Position numbers and translations under genes: made by a program. This document shows, piece by piece, positions 1 through 14,608 of a DNA stretch of 64,000 bases. Within the stretch, counting starts at the first letter, position 1, and each line of letters begins with the position of its first letter. Where the stretch lies: the NCBI RefSeq assembly GCF_047496725.1, contig NC_132974.1, positions 2,177,501 to 2,241,500 of the forward strand. Reading direction: 5' to 3'. The notes under the pieces were generated by a model. That model was given only the letters and a program-made list of their open reading frames with translations. It was not told where the DNA came from and ran no database searches. The stretch is from Anoplolepis gracilipes. Its lineage: Eukaryota; Arthropoda; Insecta; Hymenoptera; Formicidae.

Positions 1-399
1 CAAAGTCGAGCTATTAATGACGTTATTCAGCAAAATTAAAAATTAAAAATTTTTTAGATTACTGAAAATTTAATTTCTTTTCTTTTCTTTCTTCTTTTGT
101 GCAATTGATAAAAATAGATTCTCAAACAATTTGTGTTCCATAAAAAAATCAAAGAAGTCATAATTAAAAGATATGTATTATATAATATTTGTCAATGCAA
201 AGTACGTAGTTTTTTTTTTTCTCTAGATTATCCTCTATTTTTCCTGGCCTCGTGCATTTTGTTGTTCGCGATCATGTTCTCCTTTATGAAAACCATGCTG
301 CAGAATTCGTGCGGTTGTTTCTCCTCATACAAAATTGCCGGCATCTCTCGAGTTTCATTCACAGAGGCAGAAAAAGGATTCTGCGTGTTCGAGTGAATT

Positions 400-473
400 G
401 TTCCTCGTCAGATGAGAATAAAATCGCGAGCGAAACGGCCGATTCTTCCCCTCTCCCCACCATCTCTCTTTGT

Positions 474-521
<48 letters not shown>

Positions 522-1190
522 CAATGACCGCCGAAGAAAGGAAGAGTTCCTTCGCTTCCAGATCCTGCGTTCGCGAGAGATCCTTTCCTTTCTTTGGCTT
601 GGTCGTCGTTGCTCGCTCTTGCAGCGACAGGATAAGTAAGGGTAACTACGTCTCAATAGCCTCCATCGTGGTAAACCGAGGAGCACGACTCCTAATATGG
701 AATTGCTTCCAACAACCACCACCATCACTATCAGCAACAGCACCGAAGCGAACCAAGAAGAAACGATGGGGGCGAGGATCGGGAGGAGGAGGCAAAAGCG
801 AAGGGAGAGACGCTAGAAGAAGGAAGGGCAAAGAGTACTGTAAATTATTATTGCCGCTAGTTTTCTTGGTCGGGAAGCTGGATAGTCTGCCTACTGCCAC
901 GTCGTACGCGTTACTACGCTACTTATTCTCATATCTACCTCCCCGCGGCAAGAGTCTTCCTCCTTCCTTCCTCTCCTTCCTCATCTTTTTCTTTTCGTAT
1001 TCTCCCTTCGTCTTCCTCGACGAAGTTCCGCGACGCAGCAACGTCGTTGCTGTTCGCGACCGGCGATCGTTCTTCTTTCTGGACGCGATTGTTTCGGTAT
1101 GTCGAGAGAAGTACGTTTGATAAGAAACGAGAGTTTCGTGGACGACTGTTGTGCTGGCGGGTCCAAGTCTCCTTTATTTGATTTCGTAAC
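400..1190. promoter_or_regulatory. GC- and CpG-richer block, possible promoter or 5'UTR region
   Basis: This block starts with a CT microsatellite and continues as purine/pyrimidine-asymmetric, CpG-containing sequence that stands out from the AT-rich flanks. Open frames run through it on both strands, but their products are Ser/Arg/Lys low-complexity and carry no domain. In AT-rich insect genomes such blocks often mark transcription starts or 5'UTRs. No TATA box or clear start site was identified, so the role is inference. Confidence 0.25.
480..518. repeat. (CT)n microsatellite
   Basis: About 19 uninterrupted CT units. On the opposite strand this is a GA tract, the type bound by GAGA-factor-like proteins in insects. 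Confidence 0.95.
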
Positions 1191-1199
1191 TGGTTCTCT

Positions 1200-3990
1200 C
1201 GCACGGTCTACCTGTCAGTAGTTATGGAAGTTTATGATGATTACATTGTCAGAAATAATTGATTTATTAACATTGTAATAAATAATTGATTTATTTGCTT
1301 TTGTCATCTCGATCGAATCGAAAATTAACTTATTTGCTTTTATCTTTTCGTTGGAAAGATGTCGGATAAGTAGTTTTCAAACGTCTGTTTGAAGAGAAAC
1401 CTAGACGTTACTTTGTCAGTCTTCATTTAGTGACATATATACGTGTATAAAGAATAGTAAAATGCGCGTAAACTAATACTACTATAAAGCTGTCTCACAT
1501 TTGTATTTGTTTAAAGAAAAAAAAGTAGCATTTTTCTATTTTATAAAGAGAATTGTTTTTTTTCTTCCTTCGTAAGCTACGTAATGATTTCATTACTTAC
1601 ACGGTAACGTAACGATGTCAAGAACGTTCTTACGATAGGACAAGTACGCGACCTGTTTTCGTATTTGCTCTCGAGGCAAATATTTTACCGTTCTTTCTCG
1701 CGGTTCGTCAAACTCATTGTTCTCGTGTTTGCGCAGAGAAAGTCTGGTCCGCGAGATGATTAGAGATCTCTTAACATTCGGTATTATAGCCATTAATCTT
1801 CGGCCAAAGGAACGGTTCTTACCGACTCGTCGCCTAATCAAAACTCCACGGTGTCTGACATTGCCGTCAATACATGAAAGATACATGGAATTTATCGACC
1901 AATCATCGAAAATCGCTAGGCGCCGACGTAGCTATCGAAAAATGAAAATCATGGCAAAGCAAAAAGCACGATTACACTTCCGTGACGATCGTTAATGGCG
2001 AGAGAGTCGATTCACGAGAGCGTAGATTTGCGATACAAGTTTCGTTCACCAGCGAGTGATGATATAGAATGTCTATTAAATAAAATGAAATTCATTCACA
2101 ACATGTAGAGGAGAAAAAACTATTTCCAAATACTATTTATTAAATATAAATACCATTTTGAATATAAAATACCATTTATTAGATGTACGAATACTCTACG
2201 CATTTCTTTTCTCCTTTGAGATTACTTAATTTTAAGTAAATTAATCTGAAATTCAACTTAAAAACATATTATTTATATAAAAAAATCTTGAGCATAAAAA
2301 ATATATAATGAAAAAATAAAAAAAATTATTTTTGACTGAAAATATAAATTTTTTTGTTCCGAGGATGTTTTAAAAAAAATGATTTTTTATTCGAAAAAAT
2401 AATTATTAATAAGCTATTACGAAACAAACCGGTTTGCAATTTGTTTTGTATCTCGCAGGAATTTCAGCACGTGCGACATCCAGTTATAACCAGGGGCGTT
2501 TTCGCGAACTGCGGTATGCAAGGTGGGATTAATCGTGCGAAATGGAAATAATACTTGGAAAGATAATTACTTTAATTGATAAGAGATTCGTGTTTGCTTT
2601 GGTTGGTCTGCGAGTTGATGTGGTTGTAATACATATTTTTCTTCGCTTTTATAGCTCGCTCGCGGCGATAAAAATATATCGCGGAATTCCGCGTGTTACG
2701 GTAGCGATTATGAAGAATGTCGTTCACTTCAAGTATCTTATGCGAGATATCAAAACGGAGATTGTTTGCACCTGCATGGCGGAGAAAGGTGATTGCGACT
2801 AGTATTTATTAATGATACGACAAAGTCATATATGTATATGTATTTTGCCGAAATTACATTTCAAGATTTTTATACATAAAAAAAAAAAAAAAAAAACGCG
2901 TAGAATATTCGTATAATATAACTAGATAAGATTTTTGATCTTTTTTATGTTGAATGAATTTTATTTTCTACAATAGACATCTTATAATAGGCATCATCTG
3001 GAGAATGACTCGTGTCACGAGCAAATTTATGCTTTCGTGAATCCGGTTCTTTCGCCTCTTATTATTTTTACATTTTGATCTCTCTTTTGCAACGCTTTTG
3101 TAAGCAGTCGTATTTGCTTTGAATAATTATATTATTATGTATATAGGCAAAGACATAAAATTTGCAAGCGTTATTTATTTCAATGGTCGTATTTAGCTAA
3201 TCTTCATCATGACGCTTACGTAACTTGAACTATCTTTTATTGTGCCTTGCCATTGGTATCTGCTCTCACTGATATGTGCCTTACGCCCACTTATCTGCTC
3301 ATTTTGCCGTTATCGCCTTTCACCTTCTCTCTTTTACACAGTCGTCGCCGTACGCTTCATCAATCCCTGCTCGTTTTCGCGCCGCAGCACGAATCGGTTA
3401 AATAGCAGTCCATTTATACTTCATTCACTTTTTTTTATATTCTCGTATCGCTGACAGCCGTTTCAGGCGATATCGTAATCATGAAGATGTTACTCAAGTC
3501 ATTTAACGTTTTGCTACGCGTACTTTGCGCGGCATGTTTGTAATTTCATCATGATTGGTCAGAGAATCAGAAATAATATCTTACTAAAATTATATAACTA
3601 ACTAAGAAAAGTAATAATTACATATGCACAAAAAGAGAAAGACAAGAGTTGCATTTCACGTATCACGTTTCATAACATTTCAACGAAATAAATTGTCTAT
3701 TTAATTAAATTCAATGCAATTATCTAATCGCAGTATATAAAGTACCTGATTATTCTAATCATAATATTAATTTATTTAATTAAAGACGTATACATTTCGA
3801 GATATGAGCAATCTCGTAAGAGAAAAACTTTAAGATATAATTGCAGAGAAAGAGAGTGAGAGAAATTTTCTTTTATAATAATAACATGTTATAATTACAA
3901 CGAAAAAGTAAAAAATTATAACTCTAGAGTTGTCAATTTTTTAAATGAAGTCAATCATCCTTATTCGTGCGTCACGGTATTTATCATCTG
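1200..3990. other. AT-rich non-coding stretch
   Basis: Mostly AT-rich with scattered short open frames and a poly-A run near 2879-2896. No supported gene. One mini-exon-like segment near 2459 is reported as a weak finding. Confidence 0.6.
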
Positions 3991-3999
3991 ACATTCGAA

Positions 4000-6130
4000 G
4001 ATCCAACTCTAACAAGGATCACTTTCTCAGAATAGAGCGCGAAGTATTAGCCAGCGGCTCGTAAATTCGCCGTAGCAGCGCGAATCGTGTAACTGACAAT
4101 CGGCCAGTAAATAGCGTCCTTTCGTCCCGAAAGGGATTGCCTACCCGTTGTCGACGTTGGAGGAGGATTTATCAGAACCGGCGGCGAGAAGAGCACCTGC
4201 AGCAAGGACTTTGTTCTCCGCTGTTGCTAGGTCGTGACATCACGCGAAGAGTCCTCCGTTTTCACCATTACGCAATCAAAGATGATCGTTACCGTCTTCC
4301 TCGAGGTAGCGCAGCATCTTCTCTTCCTGGCCGACCCGGTCGACCAGCATCGGAGCAAATGTCGTGCGAATCGCGCCGCACGTTTTCATACTCCTCTTAC
4401 GTGGCCCTCTTGCGTTGCGTCACCTTACGTTCGTAATCCTCGACTGGGAAATCAGATCGGAAATATCGGTCGTTATTAACGCTAATGATCGCCACGGCAG
4501 TCATTATACAATCGCGTTTCCTGGGAAACGATGGCGTGCGCGGTTAAAAATTATACTTTGTCTCGCGCATTTTATTCACATTATCGTTTAGTTTAGCAAC
4601 GGCACAACCGGTTTATATAACGCAAGGAGGAGGAAATTAAAAATTTTCTTCAAACAACTCGACACATTTCCTCGGACAGTCCGCCGCTCGTGATGAGATT
4701 AAACTCAGATTGCAGCGCCTGGAGGTAATATTCGTTGATTAACCCGGCCACAATGAAGCGTCTCGTTGCGAAACTCCGATATTAGCTTGTGATAAAAATT
4801 ACCGCCTAATACGTGCGCGCACTTTCTAATAGCGGGGCCTTTATAAACCGGCACGTTGGGCCGATCGCGCGCAAGTGACAAGTGAGGATAGGGTTAAATG
4901 TGAACGGCATTATATCCCCTTCGGCCTTGGTGTACTCGCGATTAGGAAGAGCGCGAGCCGCGTAAGGTGAAGATCGCTTGTCATTAAGATTGATGATGTT
5001 TCGCGCGTAATTTGAAGAGATTAAAAAAAATATAGTTACGTTCGCTCGCGCGCACCAGCGTAACGTCTGAATGTTCTCTCGTGCGTAGCAATTATAGAAA
5101 ACTCGTTTCGCCAAATTGCGTGAAAATTGATATTAATTTTTATACGAAACGCGGGGCGATCACGTTTTACAAAATTATATTTGCGTAACGGTATCGCGTT
5201 AATTTTGATCGTCTTCAGCAAGGAAGGAATTCTTTCGCGTATTTATCGGAGAGTGTTAATGCGCCTTTCGTCCTTGTATTAATAGATTTTTCCAATTAAC
5301 GCGGCGTGAAATTATCCAAAGGTGAAATCTCGGTCGTTCTGCTTTTATTATTCTTTTTCTTTTTTTTTTTTTTTTTTTTTGAACCTAGTAACGAAATCGC
5401 TCGGGGTGTGTCTGCGTACGATTGCGACCGCCTTTGATTCGCGTCGCATTATTGTACATAAATCGTGAGGGGAATAACTTGGCGAGAGAGAAGCACAGCC
5501 AAGTCGTCGACCGCGTCTGGTTCTGCGCGATGCTTTTCTCGAGCATGCGAGGCCCGAGAATGGGAATGCGAAGAGTGTGCGAGCTTCTTCTCTCCGGGCG
5601 AGAGGAAAGAAAGCAAGAAAGAAAGGTACATAGAGGTGGCGCGGGGAAGAAAAAAATGCCAGAGGGAAGAAGAGGAGCCCCGAAGCGGAGAGGGAAGGCG
5701 TGACAACGGCTGCACTTAGCATAACAATATTTACTACTAGAAGAAACTTAAGAGAGACTTGAATATTCTATGCGGTGGCCTCGCCCAGGCCTTGCACAAC
5801 CGCTCTCTCGCTCACGCTCCGTCCCTCGGCTGTATAATTATGCACGGGGATGGGACAGCACGTGAGTGTCCTGCGTGTATGTATCTGCGTGCGCAGACTT
5901 CAACTCGTCAGAAAGAATACGCGGGATTGAAGCTAATACGCGCTCTCGAGACAACGTGATTTTCACCTTCAACTTGCGCCGTAATATCGGAGCCGTTGAT
6001 CTCGCGCCGGCGTCAACTTTGGATTTAAGTAATTACACGAGTACACGTCACATTTCCCGACTGCCCGGTGAATCAGCCGTTTCCTTTGTCAGCGGATTTT
6101 TGCACGGAATCTCGACGTAGTTTTTAAAAT
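4000..6130. other. GC-richer intronic block, no supported gene
   Basis: CpG-rich compared with its flanks and interrupted by a poly-T run at 5360-5380. Several overlapping frames are open on both strands, as expected for GC-richer sequence, but the products are Arg/Ser-rich and have no recognisable domain. Regulatory use is possible and not shown. Confidence 0.4.
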
Positions 6131-6788
6131 GATATTTTACATACTGATGAAATTTGGATGAAATTTCTTCGATTATATATATACTTATTACGATTATTTT
6201 ATTATTTACGTAGAAAATTTGACAAGCGAGTGCTCTTATCTAAAAGCATTGTTAAAAAGTGACGATAAACAAAAATGTAGTATGCTGATAATTAAAACGC
6301 AATAACAATATTTTTAAAAATAAAATATATTCTTTTCTATTTTCTTTTTTTTTTTTTTTTTTTACAAGATTGAGCAGTTTCATCATGTTAAAATACAATT
6401 AATAAAAACGTTACAGTAAAAATGGAAAATTGTGCTAGAAACGTCCGAGTAAACGTCTCACGATGATAGGACGAGAGAGATACGCAGCTTCGATGGAGCG
6501 GCAGAGTTTCGCGCCTCAAACCGCATCCCGCGAATGCGATGACGGGACAATTGAGTGAAAGGCGAATTGTGGTCGACGCGGTATCATCATCGCGTCCGCT
6601 CGCGCGGCGTGTTTGCGCTTGTCGTGCGCGATATCGCGCTAAGAAGAAACGTCGACCAGGCGAGAGAATAGGAAATTGAAAAGCGTTATCTAGGAAAGCG
6701 GCAACGGTTGAATTATATAGTCGGAAAAGAGGAAGAAAAGGAGGACATTTACACGTTTCGTCGCATAGCAATTCGCGCCTGGCACTTA

Positions 6789-6811
6789 TCTCTCTCTCTC
6801 TCTCTCTCTCT
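6789..6811. repeat. (TC)n microsatellite
   Basis: Eleven or more uninterrupted TC units. Confidence 0.95.
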
Positions 6812-8299
6812 ATTCTACGTATTTGAGTGAAAGTTTCGCAGCTATGATCTCGAGGCGGCCGCAGCTACGTCGTAATCGTTATCGAAAAAGTCGTACACGT
6901 GCAAAAACGCGCCACAGACATAAAAACTGTTTTATGCGTGCGCACATGTAAATTTTTCCTTCATTTGGAATTTAATTGAGCTGTGTCTCGCTCCAAATAT
7001 CTCTTTTTTTAGAAATCTATCTATTATTTTTAGAAAAAAATCTTAACTTGTATATAATATCTCTGATAATAATTTAGACTAACGTAAAATAATAACATCG
7101 TATAAATTAACGGGAACATGATTGACGGTTTCTCATTGAAGTTTTCCTTGCCGTTATCGCGGAGGTTTCAATCCTCGAGTTGGACAAACATACACTTTGA
7201 TTAAGCGAAAGTAACGAAGGGGTTAAATGTCTTCGACTTACTGTGTATCACACAACCCGTGATTGACCTCTCTATTTTTTTAGACCCACGGAATACACAG
7301 TTAAAAGGATGAGCGTTGTTACGTCATGTTACATGTTATGCGATTTACTTTAATGCGTCTTTACGATGTTTATTTTATCTTCTTTTAAAACGCGTAATTG
7401 CGATTCGCTAATCGCGATATCTGTCCAAGCAAACGTAACTCTGGGATTTATAGCGGAAAGCAACTGAGAGAGCGAATAGAGACTGATCTCCACGGTCGTA
7501 ACGTTCACACCACTTCTCCCTCTTTTTCGCTCTTGTCGAGTTCATTGACGGGAATTGAAATGAATTTCAGAGCGATAAAACGACAGACCGCTAATTATCA
7601 ATGCAACGGGTATAATCGTAATTTACGTACACCTTCAACATCGTAAATCGACATTTACGTCTCGTGCACTTTACTTTCCCCTAGAAACTTCATTTTAGAT
7701 CCATCACAAATCCACTGTTAGCGTTTCGATCGCACCTAAATTGTCTGACAAGTAATTTTTAAACAATTCCTTCAATTTTGATAAGTGATTATCGTGTACC
7801 TGTATAATTTAGCGCGATGCAATTCTCGCCTCCATCAATATTATAGATTCGTAAAACGTGGGAAAGAATAAATTGTTAGCATAATCATCAGCAATAAATA
7901 AGGCAAATAATCGGAGCTAATCACAAGCGGAACGTTTTGATAGGGAGAATTTATGTATGGGATTGCACGTCCGTGTGTAATAAACTCGTTAACATGTATG
8001 AAATATCGCATTCTCGCCAAGTGATGTCTAGGATATACTATTTATTATTAGGGTGTCGTGTCGATATACTATCATTTATTATCTATTATCTTTTATTATC
8101 ATTACAAAGAAACGCGACAACTTCTATCATTTATATTCGTAGTATTATAAAGTTGCATAAGCAACAACGAGCAGACATTATCAATCGTTATCATACGGAG
8201 ATATTTGCATATCGAGTCTACATTTCGATTACCAAGATATTCGCCCATGGCTGTCGCATTCGCTACCGCGCCATTAATGTGTCTCGGGAGCGTTAATTA

Positions 8300-8864
8300 T
8301 ATCGTATGATGAAACGATCGGCGACGGCAGGTTCTTGCCGAAACCCGGAAAATCGGGTCGCCGGTTCTAATGCTCGACTTCCGGCCCCGATCAGGCGTGC
8401 ATTCAGACTCGCGACAACGCGAATTCCAACGGGGCCCGATCTGGCCGCGGGCCCGCAAGTCGCTTTCTCTTGCCGCTGCCGACGTGTCTCGTTCGCCGGC
8501 TCTCTCGCCTTATCTAACGCGCCACGCTTTACGATCCTTCATTATCGGAGCACAAATTATAATCCGCAAATAACGTTTAGCGTTTATAGTACCGGTATCG
8601 CGCCGGGATACACACACGTACTACACATACGCGAGCCCGGACCATCGTCTCTCGCGGCGAACACAATGCACACGCCGTCCCACGCCGTGGCGTGTGCGCT
8701 CTTTAAACACGTGTCCGCTGAAACGATCGTGTATAACGTGTCTGAGGAATCTAATTTATTGGCACGACGCTCGCTCTCTTACCCGCTCTACGCGAACGAG
8801 AAAAAGAGAGATGGAACGGCAGAGGAACGAAAGCAATGTCGAGAGAAGAGGGAAAGGGTGGTTG

Positions 8865-8907
<43 letters not shown>

Positions 8908-9060
8908 CCTAGACAATCGATGAGAAATTAAAGTACCCGGTCGCGCGGTTTCGTGGGCGTAATTGCCGCGACATGCACCGGGCACGATTGCGAATCGACA
9001 GGCCGTTCTTCGAGAATGCGCCCGCGGGTTTGTCTGCGGACGAAGCGAGAGTTACTTTAT
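8300..9060. promoter_or_regulatory. GC-rich block ending in a GA tract, possible regulatory element
   Basis: A CpG-dense island with AT-rich DNA on both sides. It contains a long GA tract near 8868-8904, which would suit a GAGA-type site. The open frame across it encodes Arg/Ser-rich low-complexity sequence, so I do not call a gene. Confidence 0.3.
8868..8904. repeat. (GA)n microsatellite
   Basis: About 18 uninterrupted AG/GA units inside a GC-rich island. Confidence 0.95.
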
Positions 9061-9944
9061 TATTAACACGTTAAACGTTACGCGTATTTCTCTCGATTAA
9101 CCGCGCAAAAGTTCAGGTAAAGATCATCCAATAGATTTATTCGTTTGCAGTGAGAAAGGAATGTTTTAAATTTAAAGTAGTTCGACATGCATACAGTTTA
9201 AATAAAATATTCACGCGTGTTTAAAATTACGTATTGATATTTTATATTATATAATTAAATACGCAAAATATCAAATATCATTCATATACAATAATTCATA
9301 TAAAATAATTTATATACCACGTGATGTAAAATATAAATAAATATATAAAAGGAAGAAGAAAGATTGATGCGGCGACGTTTTTATATTGTCCCTTCGACTA
9401 TAATTCGTGACAATTTAATTGCAAAAGAGACACAAAAAAACGCATGTCCCCGCCGACGCATTTGCAATTCAGATGCATGCGAATCCGAATATGTAAAGGA
9501 TGTCGCGGTGGGTATATACCTATGTCTCTCCTGATGAAAATTATAGGTAACGAAATTTATTAGACACATTGATCAACCGATCTTCCAGCTATAGTCAATT
9601 CAATCGTGAAATTTTAATTGATTTGCTTTAAACATCGTACGATTATACCTCTGATAATGCGTTATCGTTTTTTACGAAGTGATCTCGAAGACTTTCTATA
9701 CGATTATTGATATTGGAAATAAAATATCAGCGTCTAACACATTTTGAAAATGTGACATGTGTTGTCTTAACATCTTTTGGGATCAATGTCATGTCATAAT
9801 TTTATTACGCGTTGAGGAAGAGACCACTTCTTCGTAAATAATTTATGAAGTCTTACAATTAACGATTAAAACACTCATTATTTATTCCCGTTCCCATCCT
9901 TGTATATTGCTCAGAGATAAATATCCGAATGAGAGACTAAAAAA

Positions 9945-9987
9945 AATTAATGAATATTCTGAATAAAATTCAGAATATTCATCAATT
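9945..9987. repeat. Inverted repeat, 19-bp stem with one mismatch
   Basis: The inner arms at 9950-9963 and 9969-9982 are perfect 14-bp complements around a 5-base loop. Beyond one mismatch the stem continues for four more pairs on each side. Confidence 0.85.
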
Positions 9988-10922
9988 ATAAATATTCTAT
10001 TTTGCAGAGAACGAAAGCGCGTCAAAGTTTGCAAATTATACGTTCACAGAAATTATGCTTGGGAATTTCTAGCACACTATTTTTGATTCGAGGATACGCC
10101 ACATGTTTGCCAAACGCGATTTTACACGTAGTTTTCGTGAGAGAGCAGCTTGAAGGAACAATGCACGGCCCACGCTGCTTTTGACACGCGATCTCTAAAC
10201 ATGTCGTCGCTCTCGTAAAAGCCCTCGATGAACTCATACGACATCACATAATTCTCCGCGTGTAGAGTTTTATTTTATCTTACGAACTCTCTATATATGT
10301 GAAAGCGTGCATCTCATATCTCGTGTTTTGTAATTATGTAAAATTGTTATAGCTAAAAGTCTAAAATACATTTTTTATATATAAAGTGAGATATTATGTC
10401 AAATATATTCTATGAGATATATATATATATATAATATCTTTTTTTTATTATAATTGATATTTTTCTTAATTACAATTAGATACAATATATTTGATTTACT
10501 GTATAATTTCTTCAAGATTAACATCTCTATCAGATTAATGAATGATAATTATCTTATGCTTGTACTTATTATACGATTATAAAAAATATTAAAGATGAAT
10601 AGCGTAATAATAGAACTCATTTTTTTGTTACTATATTTGAAAATTATATATATCTTTTTTAAATTCCAAATTATTAAAAGTTTTAATAAACAAATTATTC
10701 ACATCTAACGTTTTAGTATTAAAAATATGTAATCGTCAGATCCTATTTTTCGAGTTACATGAATCGAAATTATCAGATGCGACGATTTCTATCTCGAGAG
10801 GAGAGACGATCACCGCAGTGGGAAACAACTCTTATGTAATCGCAATTTGTTTGCGGAAACATCGCATACTATCGCGGATGTAATTAGCGCCAACCGCAGT
10901 GTAATTAAACCTGTCATCAAAG

Positions 10923-10944
10923 CGCCAGCGTGATATCGCTGGCG
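10923..10944. repeat. GC-rich perfect inverted repeat
   Basis: Arms CGCCAGCG (10923-10930) and CGCTGGCG (10937-10944) with a 6-base spacer. The surrounding 200 bases are GC-richer than the neighbourhood and may be regulatory. Confidence 0.8.
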
Positions 10945-11690
10945 GGCGAATCACCTCGCATTCGCTTGAAGCGCATTCGTTTGAACTTCGCGACGATTAG
11001 TAATTCAAGTAACATTTCGCCCAATCTCGGAGAATGACGTCTCTTTCGTGTCATAAAACGAGCAGCAGGGTTCCGTCTCGGATTTTCTCCGCAATCGCTT
11101 TTCCGCCGTTAATACAACATCATAATCTGTCGTAAAAGTCGGGAAACATCATTTAATTTTAATCGAACAAGACATCAACGATGAAAGATAAACTATAGAA
11201 TCTCTAGATAATGAAGTCTTTTCTGGTTTTATTACTTTCTTATTTAAACTTTTCTCATAAAATTTTCTTTTACATTAATTTTATTTTGCAATATTATTTG
11301 CATAATAATTTTTTGTTCAAGAAAACATTTTCTTATCCTTCGAGAAACTCTTAGCGACAATTACATAGTAATGTGGCCATTATCTCGCTAATTCTACGCG
11401 ATTCGAGTATTAATTATAAAGAAATCGATGGATCTAATCTTGATCGGAGATCAGAACGGATTTCCGAAATACATAGGCGGATAGCCACATTGTTTACCGT
11501 CTCTGAAAGAATTTAAAATGCGATCGATAAGCATCGGACATTTACTCGACTCGCTCGGGCGTGAAATCAACTTCTGCACCGCACTCAGTTAGGCTTGAAG
11601 TGTTTGTACATACACGCTTTCTGGGATATAAAGAGAGAAACGCCGTAGTGACGTAGTGTCGCAATTAACTGCTTCTACGGAAGCCCCGCG

Positions 11691-11700
11691 TATATATAAG
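11691..11700 (+). promoter_or_regulatory. Possible TATA box (TATATATAAG)
   Basis: A TATA-like string directly preceded by a GC-rich run, on the + strand, in the same direction as osp. No clear initiator or transcript can be shown, so this is only a candidate core promoter for an internal osp start. Confidence 0.2.
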
Positions 11701-12625
11701 GGAAAGACCTTTTAGTTTCCTATTAAAATATCATTTGCCCGCGCACGCACAAGGTGAAACATTAATCTGCTGACATATCGATAATCGAGGATATTTAATG
11801 GCGCGAAGCTATACATTCTCTTTCTTCCTCTGAATGGAATTAAAAGATACGTCTCGCAGTTTGTACTTTGCGCGCGAAACGTGTAATTTATTAATTAAAA
11901 AATATCCTAGTAGGCATAACATATATAAAACGTGTATAATAATAGTGTCGTTGCGCTTAATTATAAGTCTTACGAAAACATTTGAAAATCTCTAATTAGT
12001 ATTTATGAAACTGTAATAAATTATATATTTTTAATAAAATTTTTTAGATATTTTATATATCTCAATTTTTCTATACATTTAATTAAAAATTGCTTACATG
12101 AATTGAATATATGTATAATCATTTTAAGATAAATTCTTATAATTTGTTTAATATCTATTTATGCGTTAATTATTCATTTTTTAAATTACATTCGTGAATA
12201 GAATAGAACGAATTAAAAATAATCCGTCCGGATTGAGAGAGCCAACCTTTTGTAGCCGACACGATCGATTCCAACTTCGGTTGCCGCAATTCTCCGATCG
12301 CTTAGCGATCGATCATCGATAAATATCGCCTTGCTTCATCATGTCGGTTCATTGGTCATGTAACGGCGTACAAATATTGAAATTTACGATTCGTGCATAC
12401 AGGCACGTGGTACTCGCATATTCCGGACACGTGTACACGTCGGCGCGTGATCGCGCAGCGATATATGGTGCCCCATTAATTTATATATGAGTGTGTTTTA
12501 CGAAAGCATTTGGTGCGTGCAATTGTTTGTAAAATTGCTTTGCTTCAATGTAACATGATCAGTCGAACGACAACAAATCAATACTTTCATCTTCGGTTAC
12601 ATACATATATGGGTGTGTTCTGTAC

Positions 12626-12627
<2 letters not shown>

Positions 12628-12655
<28 letters not shown>
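12628..12655. repeat. (GA)n microsatellite
   Basis: About 14 uninterrupted GA units. Confidence 0.95.
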
Positions 12656-12659
<4 letters not shown>

Positions 12660-14608
12660 CTTATAACTTTACATAAATTTTATGATATATTATTATATTA
12701 CGATATATTATTAATTACTCTTTATGAATTTTACAAGTGTTTATCTTAAGGATGCTTAATGAAAACAACTTTATTATGTAATTAATGCCTAGGCAAAATA
12801 CTGAGTAATAAACACATTTGCGGAATATATTGCAATATTCAATCTATTGTATTTAGATACATCACGATTTTAATTGTTAATAATTTAACGATTTAAGCTA
12901 TTAATAAGTGTATTAATTTTTCGAGACTTATTATTATATTTGCTGCAGCCGAAATTATTGCTTTCAAAGCACTTATGAACGCTAACATGACCTATTAAAA
13001 CTCATTTATGCTTTGCACTTTACGGTATCTATGCTATTGTAATTGCATGTGCGAGTTACACGTGAGAAAATTAAGCTTGAGAAATGTTTGTAATTTTGAA
13101 ATTATGATTATACGTTATACGATATTTCTGACAACTCTGCTCTCTCTCTCTCCTCTATTGCTGAGCAATACTTTAATACGTACGTCATCAAACTTAACCA
13201 AATGATCTTTGCGCGTTTAACAGGACATATCTATCGCAAGTTTAATGAGTCTTTTATAATTTATACCGCCTCTTTGCTGTACCAACCGTAATCATTCTTC
13301 GGCATGATGCATGCGCAAGCAATTAAAAAAATTGGCGTGAAAGGGAAAAGCGTAATGGCGTTGTGTCTCGCGTACATTGTGCATTATATTTACATTGTAA
13401 CGGATGTTACTTGTGTGTCGATGACCTCGTATTGTCGTTCGACTATGTAACGTTCCTGACTGTATAGCAAGGTTTTAATGCGATACGCTTAATTAGTTTA
13501 GAAGCGTTTTAGTAGAACGGGATGTTAAAAAAGGAAATATTCTCATGCGTTTAACTCATGCATTATCTAACGTTATGAACATGAAGAATTTTATTTGTTA
13601 TTTTCAGAAAAATTATTATTACTATATTATTATTTAATTACTAATAATTATAGATTAGTCGCTGTTTCTAATCAATCATGACTCTCGTGTGGACATTAAA
13701 ATTGAAGTTTGCGAAATATTTGCTTTCCATAAACTTCTTTTACCGTGAAGTAAGAATTATTCTGCGAGCCTCTACTATTTAATATTTTTTTTCATGTTAT
13801 AGATTTCAGAACTATCGTCTTTTTCCATATCACGTATCTCGCGTCATCCTTCACACTGTCTCGAAATTTAACAACAGTCGTTACGTATTATGTATCGACG
13901 CAATCATACGTTCGCATAAAACATGAGATGTCGTTTGTCCGGAACACGATCGCACTCGTAATCGCATGCCGACATACCGATATACAGTTATACAAGATAT
14001 TGTACGAGAGAAACAGAGAGAGAAAGAGAAAACGCGACATATGCTTACACGCTGTTTGCCCAAAAGAAGCGCGCTTGACGAACGACTCGAGAAAAAAATC
14101 ACGCGACGTGTAAGGTATTAATTAAACGACATAACGGCATGAATTACAATGATTCTCTCCCTTTTTCTGACGAACGCCGTTCCCAAAAATCACGTCGATT
14201 ATTACATCGGTCTGCACATTGAAAAAAGGGCCAGTCAACGTTTATCGCAGTATATAAATAAAGCGAACGTGATGTAACACGTTCCAAAATATACTCATGG
14301 TCTGAGATTTTCTTCGCGAAATCTTTTTTTTTTTTTTTTTTTTTTTTGTTAATCACTGCAATATTTTCTTTAACATTCCTAGGTTTTTCTGTTTAAAATT
14401 TTCTCTAGCAAAAGACGATTTTTTTTTTAGATAGCCTGCGTCCGAATGGCGGAATTTTTTTTATAAATCTTTCCTTACTGCGTGCACAGGATCTCGTGTC
14501 GGGTGCAACGATCCCGCAACGTCGTTTAGAAATACGATTCAAGTTATGGCAAGTCATACATACGTCGGTACACATACATATATGTATAGGCCAAGCCGCG
14601 CGGCTACT

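Noticed and set aside
412..1120. Long overlapping open frames on both strands
   Set aside because: They run through a CT microsatellite and encode Ser/Arg low-complexity sequence without any domain; they reflect base composition.
8306..8923. 205-codon + strand open frame
   Set aside because: Lies in a CpG-rich island, ends in a GA repeat, gives Arg/Ala-rich sequence with no domain, and lacks splice or start context.
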